A DNA stretch of 39,869 bases, taken from positions 1 to 39,869 of the IMG/VR virus record IMGVR_UViG_3300042922_000195; one strand, given 5' to 3'. The notes below the pieces were generated by a model that was not told the DNA's origin, searched no databases, and was given only the letters and a program-made list of their open reading frames with translations. The DNA comes from a virus. Position numbers and translations under genes: made by a program. How positions within the stretch are numbered: position 1 is the stretch's first letter; each line of letters opens with the position of its first letter. Below are positions 7,413 through 15,396 of this stretch, piece by piece.

Positions 7413-10400
7413 CTAAATGTTTAATTCTGTATAACCAAGCTGCTGATGGTATTTGTTGATTTCTTTAACTGCAATACGACCGAATTCTTTACCGCCAATA
7501 TTAATGACAATATCGCCATTTGGCGCTTGTGTTGGTGTAGCACCCAATGCAGAAATAGCATTCATCAATGTTGTTACCATAGATGAAGTGAAGTCTTTCA
7601 TGCCACCACCTTCATAATTCATTTGGTTATTGTTACTAAACGTACTATTCGACGGTGTGAATGTTGGTGTTTGGAACATTTCTGGCAACATTATGCTTGA
7701 GTTGAACATATCAAGTCCAAGATACTCAACAGCTTGTTGGATTAATTCAGCAGCACGTTGAGGTTTCTCAAGTGGAATGACCATCTCTTTCTTGTTGCCT
7801 TCTCCCATACGATATAAACCGTCTTGAGTAACTAAGCCACCGTTCTCATATCCAACACCTCGATAAGCTGCTGCCAATGATCCGTACCGACTTAATGCAT
7901 ATCTCATAGAAGCCAAAATATTCGACATAGGATCCCAAATATTCTTGTTGTACGGGCTTCTTGCATAGGCTCTAAATGTTGGATCAATGACCTGCATCAA
8001 TCCTTTAGAAGGTGTGCCATTTTTGGCATTGATATCCCAATTGTTGATAGCGTTAGGATTACCGTTTGATTCAGTCTTCATTTGGTAAAGCGTGCGATTT
8101 GCATTGGCTAGTGAGTAAATACCTAGTTTGTTCAATGCGCTATTGACAGTCGATCGCCATCTTTCTACTGATGAACCATACTTACCAGCAACTGCTGCAC
8201 CTCCAGATGCACCAAACGATGCATTCTTGTCTATGTCGCTTGCTCCAAGTGAGCCATTGATATGCAAATGATCGTAGTGGTCATTCTGCGGCCATCTTAC
8301 CCAACTTCCACTTGATCCAGTACCGGACATTCCTTTTCGGTCTCGAACTTTACCTTGAGTGATTACATAAGCTACTTTTGAAGCAAAGTTATCAAACACC
8401 CAGTTCGCTGGAGCAAAGTATTTCGAAGATCCGTTCATACTTGCTGGATAAGCAACGTCAATCGCTTGATGCTTGCCGTGGGAATGTGGATCACCTGGTC
8501 TAAAGCCAGAAGTGATTCTCATACCAGGATATCGATCGACGGTTTTTCTGGCGATATCATATAGGTATTTGTATACACCCCAATTCCCCATTGATCCATC
8601 AAACGAACTATTTTGTGCTTCATATCCTGCGTCGAACTTCGATTTAAACCATTCATAGGAGCCTTCTGCAATCGTACCAACGGAACCTTTCGCCATTGAT
8701 AAAGCTGGTTCAACAGCACCTTTCAAGTTAACGAATTTGGAAATTGCTGCATTCAAAAGCTTCTTAGGATTTGATGCATAAGACCAAATATCCGATGCAA
8801 TTTCTTTTGCGCCATCCCATTTCTCTTTTAACCATTCACCTACGCCATTTGCATAGGCTGGTACACCATACATTGCGGCAGTCTTCGGACCACTTAAGAC
8901 AGATGTTCCTTTTGGAAGGTTAACCATCAGATTTCTTTGCGCTGGAAAGATACCAGTACGTCCATCAGGTGTCCGATAAGCTTCTTGATAATTAGATCCT
9001 AATCCATCATTTACTAAAGCAGGTCCGCCCGGATGATAGCCGGTACCTTTAGCATAAGTAGGAATAGTCCATTTCTTCAGAGCGCTGTCTCCTGCTCCAA
9101 CCTTACTTAGTACCCAGTTGATACCGCTGATAACACCATTGACACCTTTTCCAATTACTCCTACCATGCCATTGAAAATTTTACCTGCTCCTTCTTTAAC
9201 TTTCTTAGCACCATTGCCAAGCCCTTTCCCGATTTTTTCTCCTAATTCATTAGCCCAACCGGTAATCTTTCCGAAAGCTTCAGAAGCATTTGTCTTCATA
9301 GTATCGAACGAGCTTCCCATGCTCGTTTTTAAATTACTAAATGCAGTACTTGCTTTTTCTTTAGCTGAATTAGCTGAAGTTGAAACCTTATCACGAATGT
9401 CATTCCATCTATCAACAGTATTATTTTTGACATTATTCCATCGATCAGAAACGTTATTCCGAAGTTCTTGTAAACGATTTGATGCATTATCTTTAGCTGT
9501 CCTTGCTTTGTTTGATATATCTGTGGAAAAAGTATCCCAAGTTTCCTTTGTATTCTTTTTGATGTCACTCCATCGACCGCTAACATTATTCCAGATATCA
9601 GAAGCTTTCTCAGTAACTGTTTTCTTAGCATTATTCCAAGTGTCACTGGTCCATTTTTGGACATTGCCCCAAGTATCTGAAACAGTCTTCATTATTTTGC
9701 CAAAGCGATCATCGATAACATCTTTAAGTTCACCAATCGCTTTTTTAGGATTCTTAACAGCGTTAGCAACTTTTTCCAGCACCCCAGCAAGAAATTCCAG
9801 ACCTTTTGTTAAGAGTTCAATTTGTCCAATAATCAGGAATTTAGCCACCTGAGTAAGAGGAACAATAACAACATCCCAGAACCACTTAAAGATTGGTTTG
9901 AAAATCTCAATCACTTGGTTTAAGACCTTCAATGCTGCTGAGAACATATCAAAGTACTTAGGTACATAGTCTTCAATGAAAAAGCTTGCTAAAGGTAGCA
10001 GAACGTTTTTATACAACCACTCAAGACCATCGCCAACATTTTTCAGGATAGGTCGAATCGATTTGAATAATCCATCTATCGCTTTAAGTAATGGCGTGAA
10101 ATCAAGGTTTTTTGCCCACTCTTCAGTGGCTTTTGTCATGCTGTTGATGTTGCCTAACAAATCATCTACTGCATCGAGGATTGTTCCGAAGATTGATTCT
10201 CCAACTTTTCCTTCTTTCCACGCCTTTTTAAGCTGTTCCGCAATATTGCCAATTGTGTTGAAGATATTCGTATAGATTTCAAGGATGTTGGCAGCTATAC
10301 TTTCTCCACGGCCATCATTCCATGCATTACGAAAAGCAACAGCAATTTCATGCAGCAATTCAAGGATTCGATTCCACATATCAAAGAACGATTGAATCAG

Positions 10401-12314
10401 TCTTGTTCCTCGTCCATCATCTTCCCATGCACGTTTGAAAGCACCAGCGATATCACCAATTATGCCAAGTACATCTGCTAATAAAATCAGGATATTCTCA
10501 ATGAATAATTGACCCGTTCCGTTTGTCCAAACTTCCATAAATGACTTACCTATAGCAGAAGCCAAACCTATTACTTCACCTAATGCATACTTCCAAGCAT
10601 CGATCACTCGTTTACCTTGATTTTTCCATGCATCCTGAAATGGTTTGAAGAAATCCTTCAACAAGTTTTGGATGTCTCTCATCCATTTAGGCGTTGAATA
10701 AGTGCCTGTGGCTGAACCAAAATCAATGCCAGGAGTTGCGGAATCTTCCTTCTTTTCATCATCCGTATCCATCGTTAGCTTGTTGATTTGGTCAAATCCC
10801 ATAAGAGATTTTTGTAGTTTTTTCACTTTCTCATTGGCTTTATTTGCAGAAGAACCAGTATCGTTTAGCGCTTGGATATTGTCATACAAACCACTAGCGC
10901 CTTGTTTTGCCGCATCATAGGTTGTCCCGAATAACATTGCAATAAATGAAGCAAGCTGCCCCGTGAGTTGGGCTACTGTGCTCATTAACGCATTCAACGC
11001 TGGTAAGATTGCCGTGTATATTGGATAGAATGCCGTCATAAGATTGACTTTAATCTGATTCAACGAGACGCTGAATTGATCGTTCGTTTTCAACGCTGAC
11101 ATCATACCGCTAGCTAGTTTGGTAATTGCGCCACCTAACAGCTGATAAACAACCAATGAAGGTAACAGATATTTCATTGACTGACCAAAAGCATTCGTGC
11201 TTCCTGTCATTCGATTTGTTCCAGCTGTAACTTTGTTGGAATTACTAGAAAATAGACTTCCGAACTTTCCAATAAATCCAAGAGAGTTCCTTAAGCCATT
11301 TCCGACGCTCCCGAATCCGTGTGAAACAGCATTGGACATGCGGTTGAACACACCGCCATATTTAGAAACAGCCCTCTCAGATTGCTTCAGTCCTGTGCCT
11401 GTCATACTAGCGCCGCTAGAAGCGTTGCCTGTTTGTATGGATGATTGACCCAAAGCAGAGTTAACTCGTTGTAGCGCCTTTCTCAATGCGTCTGCACGGT
11501 CTTCTGTTTGCGCGTATTCCTTTTGCAAACGATCATTGTCACTTATAAGCTTGTTCATCTTGATAGATTGCTTTTGAATCTCACCAGACGTTTTCAGTGA
11601 TTGAGGAGTATCTTCATAATTCTTGAATCCAGATGTAAAGCTGCCAGTTGGCACACGTTGATCGTTGTATTCTGCCTTCAACGTCCGAATTCGTTTTCGC
11701 ATCGCTTCAATTTGGGCTTCGTTTTGGCTCATGCCTTTTGTTATATTTTCCAAGGAAGATGGAACAGCGTCTAATTCACGCTTAATTGTAGTCCCCATAC
11801 CTTTTGCTTGATCTTGGAATTTCGTCATCTGAGCTTGCGCTCGGGCGATTTGTTCATCGTATTTAACGACTTTTCCTGTATCCCCTTGACTCGATGCCGT
11901 TTGTCTTTGCGATTTCAGATAAGCAACCTTTTCTTGCGCTGCTTTTGCTTGTCCCATCTTGGCGTTGATCTCATTCACCATCGCATCGATTTCCTTGGTA
12001 ACCTTCGGACGTGCCTTACGCACACCTGTTGCAAAATTATCACCAGCAGCCTCAGACGATTGCTTTGTCGATCGTTCAAAGTTTGCTAATGTCTTTTCTA
12101 GTGCTTGATTCATTTTTTCTAGTTGTTTCGTGAAATTGCTAACGCCTTTTTCAATATCCATATTTTTCTCTGTGCGATCCATTGAGTTACCGGACATTTG
12201 TTGGATTCTACTCATTGCGCCCTCAATTTTTGGCAATACACTCTCTAGGGATTGCTCAACTCGAGCAGTATTGATATCTAACAGGACTTCAAGTGTTTCT
12301 AATTCTAATCCCAT
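7413..12314 (-). CDS. Tape measure protein with M15-like peptidase and SLT transglycosylase domains
   Basis: A 1633-residue tail length ruler. The N-terminal 300 residues are coiled coil, a hydrophobic segment lies around 375-410 (MKYLLPSLVVYQLLGG), and residues about 870-1020 carry a tryptophan-spaced helical repeat (SDTWNN, SDIWNN, SDRWNN). Residues about 1278-1355 look like a zinc M15/DD-peptidase fold (SGFRPGDPHSHGKHQAIDV ... DHYDHLHI). Residues about 1380-1495 are a lytic transglycosylase (SLT) domain with Glu1415 in KTESNGN, then GLMQVIDPTF and RYALSRYGS. These would open the wall during DNA entry. It follows the tail chaperones, the usual order. Confidence is very high for tape measure, high for both enzyme domains. 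Confidence 0.93.
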   Translation of the reverse strand: MGLELETLEVLLDINTARVEQSLESVLPKIEGAMSRIQQMSGNSMDRTEKNMDIEKGVSNFTKQLEKMNQALEKTLANFERSTKQSSEAAGDNFATGVRKARPKVTKEIDAMVNEINAKMGQAKAAQEKVAYLKSQRQTASSQGDTGKVVKYDEQIARAQAQMTKFQDQAKGMGTTIKRELDAVPSSLENITKGMSQNEAQIEAMRKRIRTLKAEYNDQRVPTGSFTSGFKNYEDTPQSLKTSGEIQKQSIKMNKLISDNDRLQKEYAQTEDRADALRKALQRVNSALGQSSIQTGNASSGASMTGTGLKQSERAVSKYGGVFNRMSNAVSHGFGSVGNGLRNSLGFIGKFGSLFSSNSNKVTAGTNRMTGSTNAFGQSMKYLLPSLVVYQLLGGAITKLASGMMSALKTNDQFSVSLNQIKVNLMTAFYPIYTAILPALNALMSTVAQLTGQLASFIAMLFGTTYDAAKQGASGLYDNIQALNDTGSSANKANEKVKKLQKSLMGFDQINKLTMDTDDEKKEDSATPGIDFGSATGTYSTPKWMRDIQNLLKDFFKPFQDAWKNQGKRVIDAWKYALGEVIGLASAIGKSFMEVWTNGTGQLFIENILILLADVLGIIGDIAGAFKRAWEDDGRGTRLIQSFFDMWNRILELLHEIAVAFRNAWNDGRGESIAANILEIYTNIFNTIGNIAEQLKKAWKEGKVGESIFGTILDAVDDLLGNINSMTKATEEWAKNLDFTPLLKAIDGLFKSIRPILKNVGDGLEWLYKNVLLPLASFFIEDYVPKYFDMFSAALKVLNQVIEIFKPIFKWFWDVVIVPLTQVAKFLIIGQIELLTKGLEFLAGVLEKVANAVKNPKKAIGELKDVIDDRFGKIMKTVSDTWGNVQKWTSDTWNNAKKTVTEKASDIWNNVSGRWSDIKKNTKETWDTFSTDISNKARTAKDNASNRLQELRNNVSDRWNNVKNNTVDRWNDIRDKVSTSANSAKEKASTAFSNLKTSMGSSFDTMKTNASEAFGKITGWANELGEKIGKGLGNGAKKVKEGAGKIFNGMVGVIGKGVNGVISGINWVLSKVGAGDSALKKWTIPTYAKGTGYHPGGPALVNDGLGSNYQEAYRTPDGRTGIFPAQRNLMVNLPKGTSVLSGPKTAAMYGVPAYANGVGEWLKEKWDGAKEIASDIWSYASNPKKLLNAAISKFVNLKGAVEPALSMAKGSVGTIAEGSYEWFKSKFDAGYEAQNSSFDGSMGNWGVYKYLYDIARKTVDRYPGMRITSGFRPGDPHSHGKHQAIDVAYPASMNGSSKYFAPANWVFDNFASKVAYVITQGKVRDRKGMSGTGSSGSWVRWPQNDHYDHLHINGSLGASDIDKNASFGASGGAAVAGKYGSSVERWRSTVNSALNKLGIYSLANANRTLYQMKTESNGNPNAINNWDINAKNGTPSKGLMQVIDPTFRAYARSPYNKNIWDPMSNILASMRYALSRYGSLAAAYRGVGYENGGLVTQDGLYRMGEGNKKEMVIPLEKPQRAAELIQQAVEYLGLDMFNSSIMLPEMFQTPTFTPSNSTFSNNNQMNYEGGGMKDFTSSMVTTLMNAISALGATPTQAPNGDIVINIGGKEFGRIAVKEINKYHQQLGYTELNI
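9270..9700 (-). repeat. Tryptophan-periodic helical repeat in the tape measure gene
   Basis: This part of the tape measure gene encodes repeated units built around W-(N/S/D)-x-(V/I)-(K/R), spaced about 11 to 22 residues apart. The plus strand shows recurring ATTATTCCA and CATTCCATC blocks. Periodic tryptophans at regular helical spacing are common in phage tape measures and fit packing inside the tube. Confidence 0.55.
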
Positions 12315-12324
12315 GCTTTCTCAC

Positions 12325-12801
12325 CTACCTTCCTTCTATGAGTTTTTTTCTTTCTCTTGTTGCTTTGATAGCCTGCGCTTGGGCCAAGAACATTTCTTGC
12401 TCACGCTGCATAGCTTCTTTCTTTGTTTCTTCCTCCGTTTTCGCTTCTTCAACGGCTTGTTCAATTTGTTTAAGAAATGGATAAGCATCTTCAAATTTTG
12501 GAAACTTCTTCGGATCATTAAATGCAAAAACGGCCAGCCTTTGCTGTGAATAGTCGAATAATGCTTTTTCTTGTAACTCATTCTCCTTAATTTTCTTGTT
12601 GGCTTGAACTTGTATCATGATTTCTTCAAGCGTCATTCCCCAGTAGTCAGTGGCAGGGATTCCTGATTCGACCGCTTGTGGGTACATAAATTCAAGCATT
12701 TCGGATAGATTATCGAAGTTTTTTACAGAAGACTGTCTTCGCTGTTCGTTTGATCCAAAGATTCTCCATCTGTCGCTTCGTTCGCCGTTTCTTTCTTTCC
12801 G
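12325..12801 (-). CDS. Tail assembly chaperone, T part read by -1 frameshift (gpGT-like)
   Basis: This frame has no stop between the TGA just upstream of the slippery site and its own stop at 12325. It is entered by a -1 slip at T TTT TTC (12807-12801) in the gene before it. The resulting fusion is 268 residues: 110 from the first gene and 158 from this frame. Conserved-looking sequence begins upstream of the first ATG (12699), in VKNFDNLSEMLEF, which supports frameshifting over internal initiation. The C-terminal half is a Lys/Glu-rich helix. By analogy to lambda gpG/gpGT it would hold tape measure and tail tube subunits together during tail assembly and not be part of the virion. Confidence 0.82.
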   Translation of the reverse strand, partial: RKERNGERSDRWRIFGSNEQRRQSSVKNFDNLSEMLEFMYPQAVESGIPATDYWGMTLEEIMIQVQANKKIKENELQEKALFDYSQQRLAVFAFNDPKKFPKFEDAYPFLKQIEQAVEEAKTEEETKKEAMQREQEMFLAQAQAIKATRERKKLIEGR

Positions 12802-13130
12802 AAAAAACCAGCTTCATCCAAGAAGTCATTAATTTCGCCGAATAGATCCATCGTTGTTTTCCCTGATTCAATGTATTGCTCAAACGCATCAACGATTGCT
12901 TTATCTGTCACGCCGCTTGTTTTATTGGCACCTTGCAAGATAATCAATAAGCTGTTGGCTGGTGGTAATTTGATTTCGCCTTGTTTTTTAACAAAAAGAC
13001 CCATGATCCCTTCATCCAACCGTTTTTCGATTGCTAAAATAGATTTACCATCTAATCGAAGTTGTAAAGTTAAGTCTCCTAATTGAAATGATTTAGTGTT
13101 TGGCATTTGTACTACGTTGCTTTTTGTCAT
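12723..13130 (-). CDS. Tail assembly chaperone, short form (gpG-like)
   Basis: A 135-residue soluble protein between the tail tube and tape measure genes, the standard place for the short tail chaperone. It has the fold-typical start NTKSFQLGDLTLQLRLDG and a middle IMGLFVKKQGEIKLPPANSL. Ribosomes that do not slip end at the TAA at 12723; those that slip at 12801-12807 make the long form. ATG 13130 has AGGAGG nine bases upstream. Confidence 0.85.
   Translation of the reverse strand: MTKSNVVQMPNTKSFQLGDLTLQLRLDGKSILAIEKRLDEGIMGLFVKKQGEIKLPPANSLLIILQGANKTSGVTDKAIVDAFEQYIESGKTTMDLFGEINDFLDEAGFFGKKETANEATDGESLDQTNSEDSLL
12801..12807 (-). promoter_or_regulatory. Programmed -1 ribosomal frameshift site T TTT TTC
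   Basis: In the zero frame the codons read GGT TTT TTC GGA. The heptamer TTTTTTC allows both tRNAs to re-pair after slipping back one base, giving TTT TTT CGG. The -1 frame is open from just upstream of this site to the stop at 12325. I did not find a clear long stem or pseudoknot right after it. Confidence 0.82.
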
Positions 13131-13150
13131 GTATGTTTCCTCCTAATTTA

Positions 13151-13185
13151 TAAAAATAGAGACTAAGGATTATCCCTCAGTCTCT
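13151..13185 (-). terminator. Intrinsic terminator after the major tail protein gene
   Basis: On the minus strand AGAGACT (13179-13185) pairs with AGTCTCT (13158-13164), extended inside by AGG/CCT, followed by ATTTTTA. It lies 40-75 bases after the tail tube gene and would make tail tube mRNA more abundant than mRNA for the chaperones and tape measure. Confidence 0.72.
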
Positions 13186-13232
13186 GTTTCGTCTGCAATG
13201 TCCCCTGTGGTATCTTCAGGGGTTGTTACTCC
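13170..13232 (-). other. Possible -1 frame C-terminal extension of the tail tube protein
   Basis: If ribosomes slip back one base in the five-G run (13230-13234) just before the tail tube stop, they add 20 residues rich in T, E, D and G (GVTTPEDTT ... ETEG) and end at a TAA within the loop of the terminator hairpin. Tail tube proteins extended by frameshifting are known in other siphophages (for example lactococcal TP901-1). The slip site here is not a classical heptamer, so this is tentative. Confidence 0.4.
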
Positions 13233-13645
13233 CCCGGCGCTGGTGCCGGCGTGATATCTGGACCGTCACTTACAACGATACCTAAGTTAAACCCAATCGC
13301 TTGGTTAACTTCAGCTCCATCAAATTTGTAGTAAGGCTCGCCAGTGAATTCAGCTTTCAATCCGTCTGGATAAGTGATTGTCCAAGCCACAGATTTGCCA
13401 GTTTCAACCAATGCATGGACATCTCGGAAGTTGTCCCCTTGATAAACGATCGCAAATTCAAAGTTATCTACATCTTCGATACCTTTGATATAAGCTTTCT
13501 TTTCTGATCCCAAGTGTGTAACATCAACTTTTTCTGGGTCACTGCCCAATGCCGGGATAGATTTAACTGCTGCTACAGTTTTAGTTGTTGCACCATCTTT
13601 GTAGGTTAAGACGGTACCCTTTGATAATAGTCCTGCAAAATCCAT
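13226..13645 (-). CDS. Major tail (tube) protein
   Basis: A 139-residue protein with a beta-rich pattern (TVLTYKDGATTKTVAAVKSIP, VDVTHLGSEKKAYIKGIED, EFAIVYQGD, WTITYPDGLKAEFTGEPY) characteristic of siphophage tail tube subunits (TP901-1/Phage_tail_2-like). It polymerises into the tube around the tape measure. It lies between the tail terminator-like gene and the tail chaperones, and is followed by a terminator. The Pro/Ala-rich end (TPAPAPGE) may be extended by frameshifting. RBS is AGGAGG before ATG 13645. Confidence 0.88.
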   Translation of the reverse strand: MDFAGLLSKGTVLTYKDGATTKTVAAVKSIPALGSDPEKVDVTHLGSEKKAYIKGIEDVDNFEFAIVYQGDNFRDVHALVETGKSVAWTITYPDGLKAEFTGEPYYKFDGAEVNQAIGFNLGIVVSDGPDITPAPAPGE

Positions 13646-13657
13646 GTGTAATTCCTC

Positions 13658-14020
13658 CTATTTTTTGTAAACATATTTCGTTACGTTATCAACTACAGCT
13701 GACACTTCAACGATGATTCGCTTCAGATCAGCCGTGTTAGCATCTTTAGCGGTACCAGAAAAACCAATACACCCGAATGTGCTTAAAACACTTTCAGCAA
13801 TACTGGTCTGGCTTTTGTCTCCGTATAATTCAACTGTGATTGTCCAATCTGTTTGTAACTCATTACCCAACGAATCAATCTGATGTGGTTTATTGGCTGT
13901 CCTATAAATAGCCAATGGGAATGTATTCCAAGTTGAAGGATAGTCCGTGGCAATCTTCTTGATAGCAGTAACGGATTGCAATACTTCAACAGTGACTGTC
14001 TTCATATTCACTCGTTCCAT
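13658..14020 (-). CDS. Tail terminator/tail completion-like protein
   Basis: A 120-residue protein located between the HK97 gp10-like gene and the tail tube gene, where siphophages carry the tail terminator (lambda gpU-like) gene. It has alternating beta strands (FPLAIYRTANKPHQ, WTITVELYGD) and a helix (SIAESVLSTF), consistent with that small alpha/beta family. Two starts are possible: GTG 14023 or ATG 14020; the ATG is chosen, with AGGGAG eight bases upstream. Function is inferred mostly from order. Confidence 0.7.
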   Translation of the reverse strand: MERVNMKTVTVEVLQSVTAIKKIATDYPSTWNTFPLAIYRTANKPHQIDSLGNELQTDWTITVELYGDKSQTSIAESVLSTFGCIGFSGTAKDANTADLKRIIVEVSAVVDNVTKYVYKK

Positions 14021-14562
14021 CACTTCAACTCCCTTAATTTGCGTTGTACATGTTCTTTGTAGATTTCAGGTGCTTCACCTATCAAATCTATTAAAGAAGG
14101 ATACAAGAACGGTCGTGCTGGCTGTCCTTTGGTAATGTAGAAGTCTGTACCTTGAACAGTCACACGAGGAATACCGTATATAGCTTCCAAATCAACTGCA
14201 ACATCTTTTGCTGGAATAAACCATGCTGTTTGCGAGTAAACTGGTGTAAATCCTTCTGGTAAGTCTTTTTGACTAGCTTCACCGACAGGACCAGTACCAA
14301 CTTCTCGGAAAAGCGCTTCTTGCTTGTCGGACCAGACACGTCCAACAATTTGGTTTTGTGCATTAATCACAACTTCATTCTTCAAACTTCCCAATAATTC
14401 ACCACTAGAATATTTCATGCTAGACGATAATCGCAATTCAGCGGCTTGTTTGATCAACTCAGTGATTTCAAAAGTCGCATCCCACATCGCATCATCTAAG
14501 ATTTGCGGTATTGCTTTGATTTTTCGCCGTAAACTTTCAAAGCCTTTGATTTCAACTCCCAC
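14020..14562 (-). CDS. HK97 gp10-like head-tail component
   Basis: A 180-residue protein with the typical opening VEIKGFESLRRKIKAIP and a long helix (DATFEITELIKQAAELRL) followed by a basic and beta C-terminal half (AWFIPAKDV, YITKGQPARPFLYPSL). This layout matches the HK97 gp10/minor capsid family, which sits at the head-tail interface. GTG 14562 is preferred because AAAGGA is nine bases before it; the ATG at 14571 touches the ribosome site. It overlaps the previous gene and ends in a TGATG overlap with the next. Confidence 0.78.
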   Translation of the reverse strand: MGVEIKGFESLRRKIKAIPQILDDAMWDATFEITELIKQAAELRLSSSMKYSSGELLGSLKNEVVINAQNQIVGRVWSDKQEALFREVGTGPVGEASQKDLPEGFTPVYSQTAWFIPAKDVAVDLEAIYGIPRVTVQGTDFYITKGQPARPFLYPSLIDLIGEAPEIYKEHVQRKLRELK

Positions 14563-14902
14563 GATTATCATTCCTTTCTAGCATAATGTTCTTGTGTGTC
14601 GAAAATGTCTGGATAGATTTGATTGTGAAGTCTGGTTCCTCATTTTTGCCGACATAGACGCAAATACCGTCTAACTCATTTTGTCCTTCGTTGATCTTGT
14701 CACCTTGGTATTTACATGCTTTCATTGTTTCAAGCTTGCTGCCATAGATTTGGGCGTTTACCGAACCGCTTGCAGCTTGTACATTCATACGTAACTCAAT
14801 TGGTTCAAATGGGTATGTGATTATTTCTTCTGCTTCTTCGTCATGAGTGACTTTTCGCTTTTTTAGGTAGACTGTTTGCAAGTCTCGTTCTCTAAGTCTC
14901 AT
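14552..14902 (-). CDS. Head-tail connector/stopper-like protein
   Basis: A 116-residue beta-rich protein between the adaptor and the gp10-like gene, the usual place of the head closure (stopper, SPP1 gp16-like) protein. Visible traits are the basic start LRERDLQTVYLKKRK, a central IELRMNVQAASGSVNAQIYG, and a final TIKSIQTFSTHKNIMLER. Its ATG overlaps the stop of the upstream gene (ATGA). The family call rests on order and length; sequence evidence is modest. Confidence 0.68.
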   Translation of the reverse strand: MRLRERDLQTVYLKKRKVTHDEEAEEIITYPFEPIELRMNVQAASGSVNAQIYGSKLETMKACKYQGDKINEGQNELDGICVYVGKNEEPDFTIKSIQTFSTHKNIMLERNDNRGS

Positions 14903-15234
14903 CTGAACGACCTCACTTTTGCCACTCTATAGCGATTGAGTTTTGATCGAATCTTTGCAGGAACACCAATTTCAAAGGATTGAGATACTCCGCCCTCAGT
15001 ACGAGCGGTTTCTCCTTCGTTTCCTTCAGTATTTCTGCGAAAGATATACAAATCTTTAACAGAAGACGACATATTGCCAACAAGCACATCACGACTACAA
15101 TAATCCAAGGCATCATACATCGCATCTTTGATATCATCTTTCAAAACTTCAATGGCCGTTGGATCCGTAATAGAAAACTTACGCCCTAGTTCGATCGCAA
15201 GCTTATCAAGGGCGATTTGATTTTGTTCGTTCAT
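14899..15234 (-). CDS. Head-tail adaptor (gp6/SPP1 gp15-like connector)
   Basis: A 111-residue helical protein (LDKLAIELGRKF, IEVLKDDIKDAMYDALDYC) followed by a basic tail (KLNRYRVAKVRSFR). Adaptors of the Phage_connect_1/gp6 group are helical bundles of this length that bind under the portal, and the gene is the first after the capsid block, as expected. AAAGGAG lies eight bases before ATG 15234. Confidence 0.7.
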   Translation of the reverse strand: MNEQNQIALDKLAIELGRKFSITDPTAIEVLKDDIKDAMYDALDYCSRDVLVGNMSSSVKDLYIFRRNTEGNEGETARTEGGVSQSFEIGVPAKIRSKLNRYRVAKVRSFR

Positions 15235-15240
15235 AAGCTA

Positions 15241-15387
15241 TCACTCCTTTGAGTTAGCTTTTTTCTTCTGTTGTACTTCTTCGAAGAGAGTTGAGTTAAA
15301 ATACTTCTTGTCGATTTGAAGTGTTTCTCCTGATTTATACCGGTGTCCATCATAGAACACCGGGGTATCTTTAACTTTTACCTTCAT
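15241..15387 (-). CDS. Small hypothetical head-region protein, 48 residues
   Basis: A short gene that encodes a basic protein beginning MKVKVKDTPVFYDGHRYKSG and ending in a Lys-rich helix (EEVQQKKKANSKE). It fills the gap between major capsid and adaptor genes with almost no spare bases. Its ribosome site is weak (AGG only). Small proteins with a beta-hairpin start like this occur at this place in related phages; the role is not known. Confidence 0.68.
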   Translation of the reverse strand: MKVKVKDTPVFYDGHRYKSGETLQIDKKYFNSTLFEEVQQKKKANSKE

Positions 15388-15396
15388 AAGCTAGAC

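Noticed and set aside
9118-9852. Long plus-strand frame of 244 codons opposite the tape measure gene
   Set aside because: No ribosome site; it arises from the amphipathic repeat codons of the tape measure on the other strand.
12336-12892. Alternate minus-strand frames within the tail chaperone genes
   Set aside because: They overlap the chaperone frames, are Lys-rich shadows and have no ribosome site. The frameshift explains the region.
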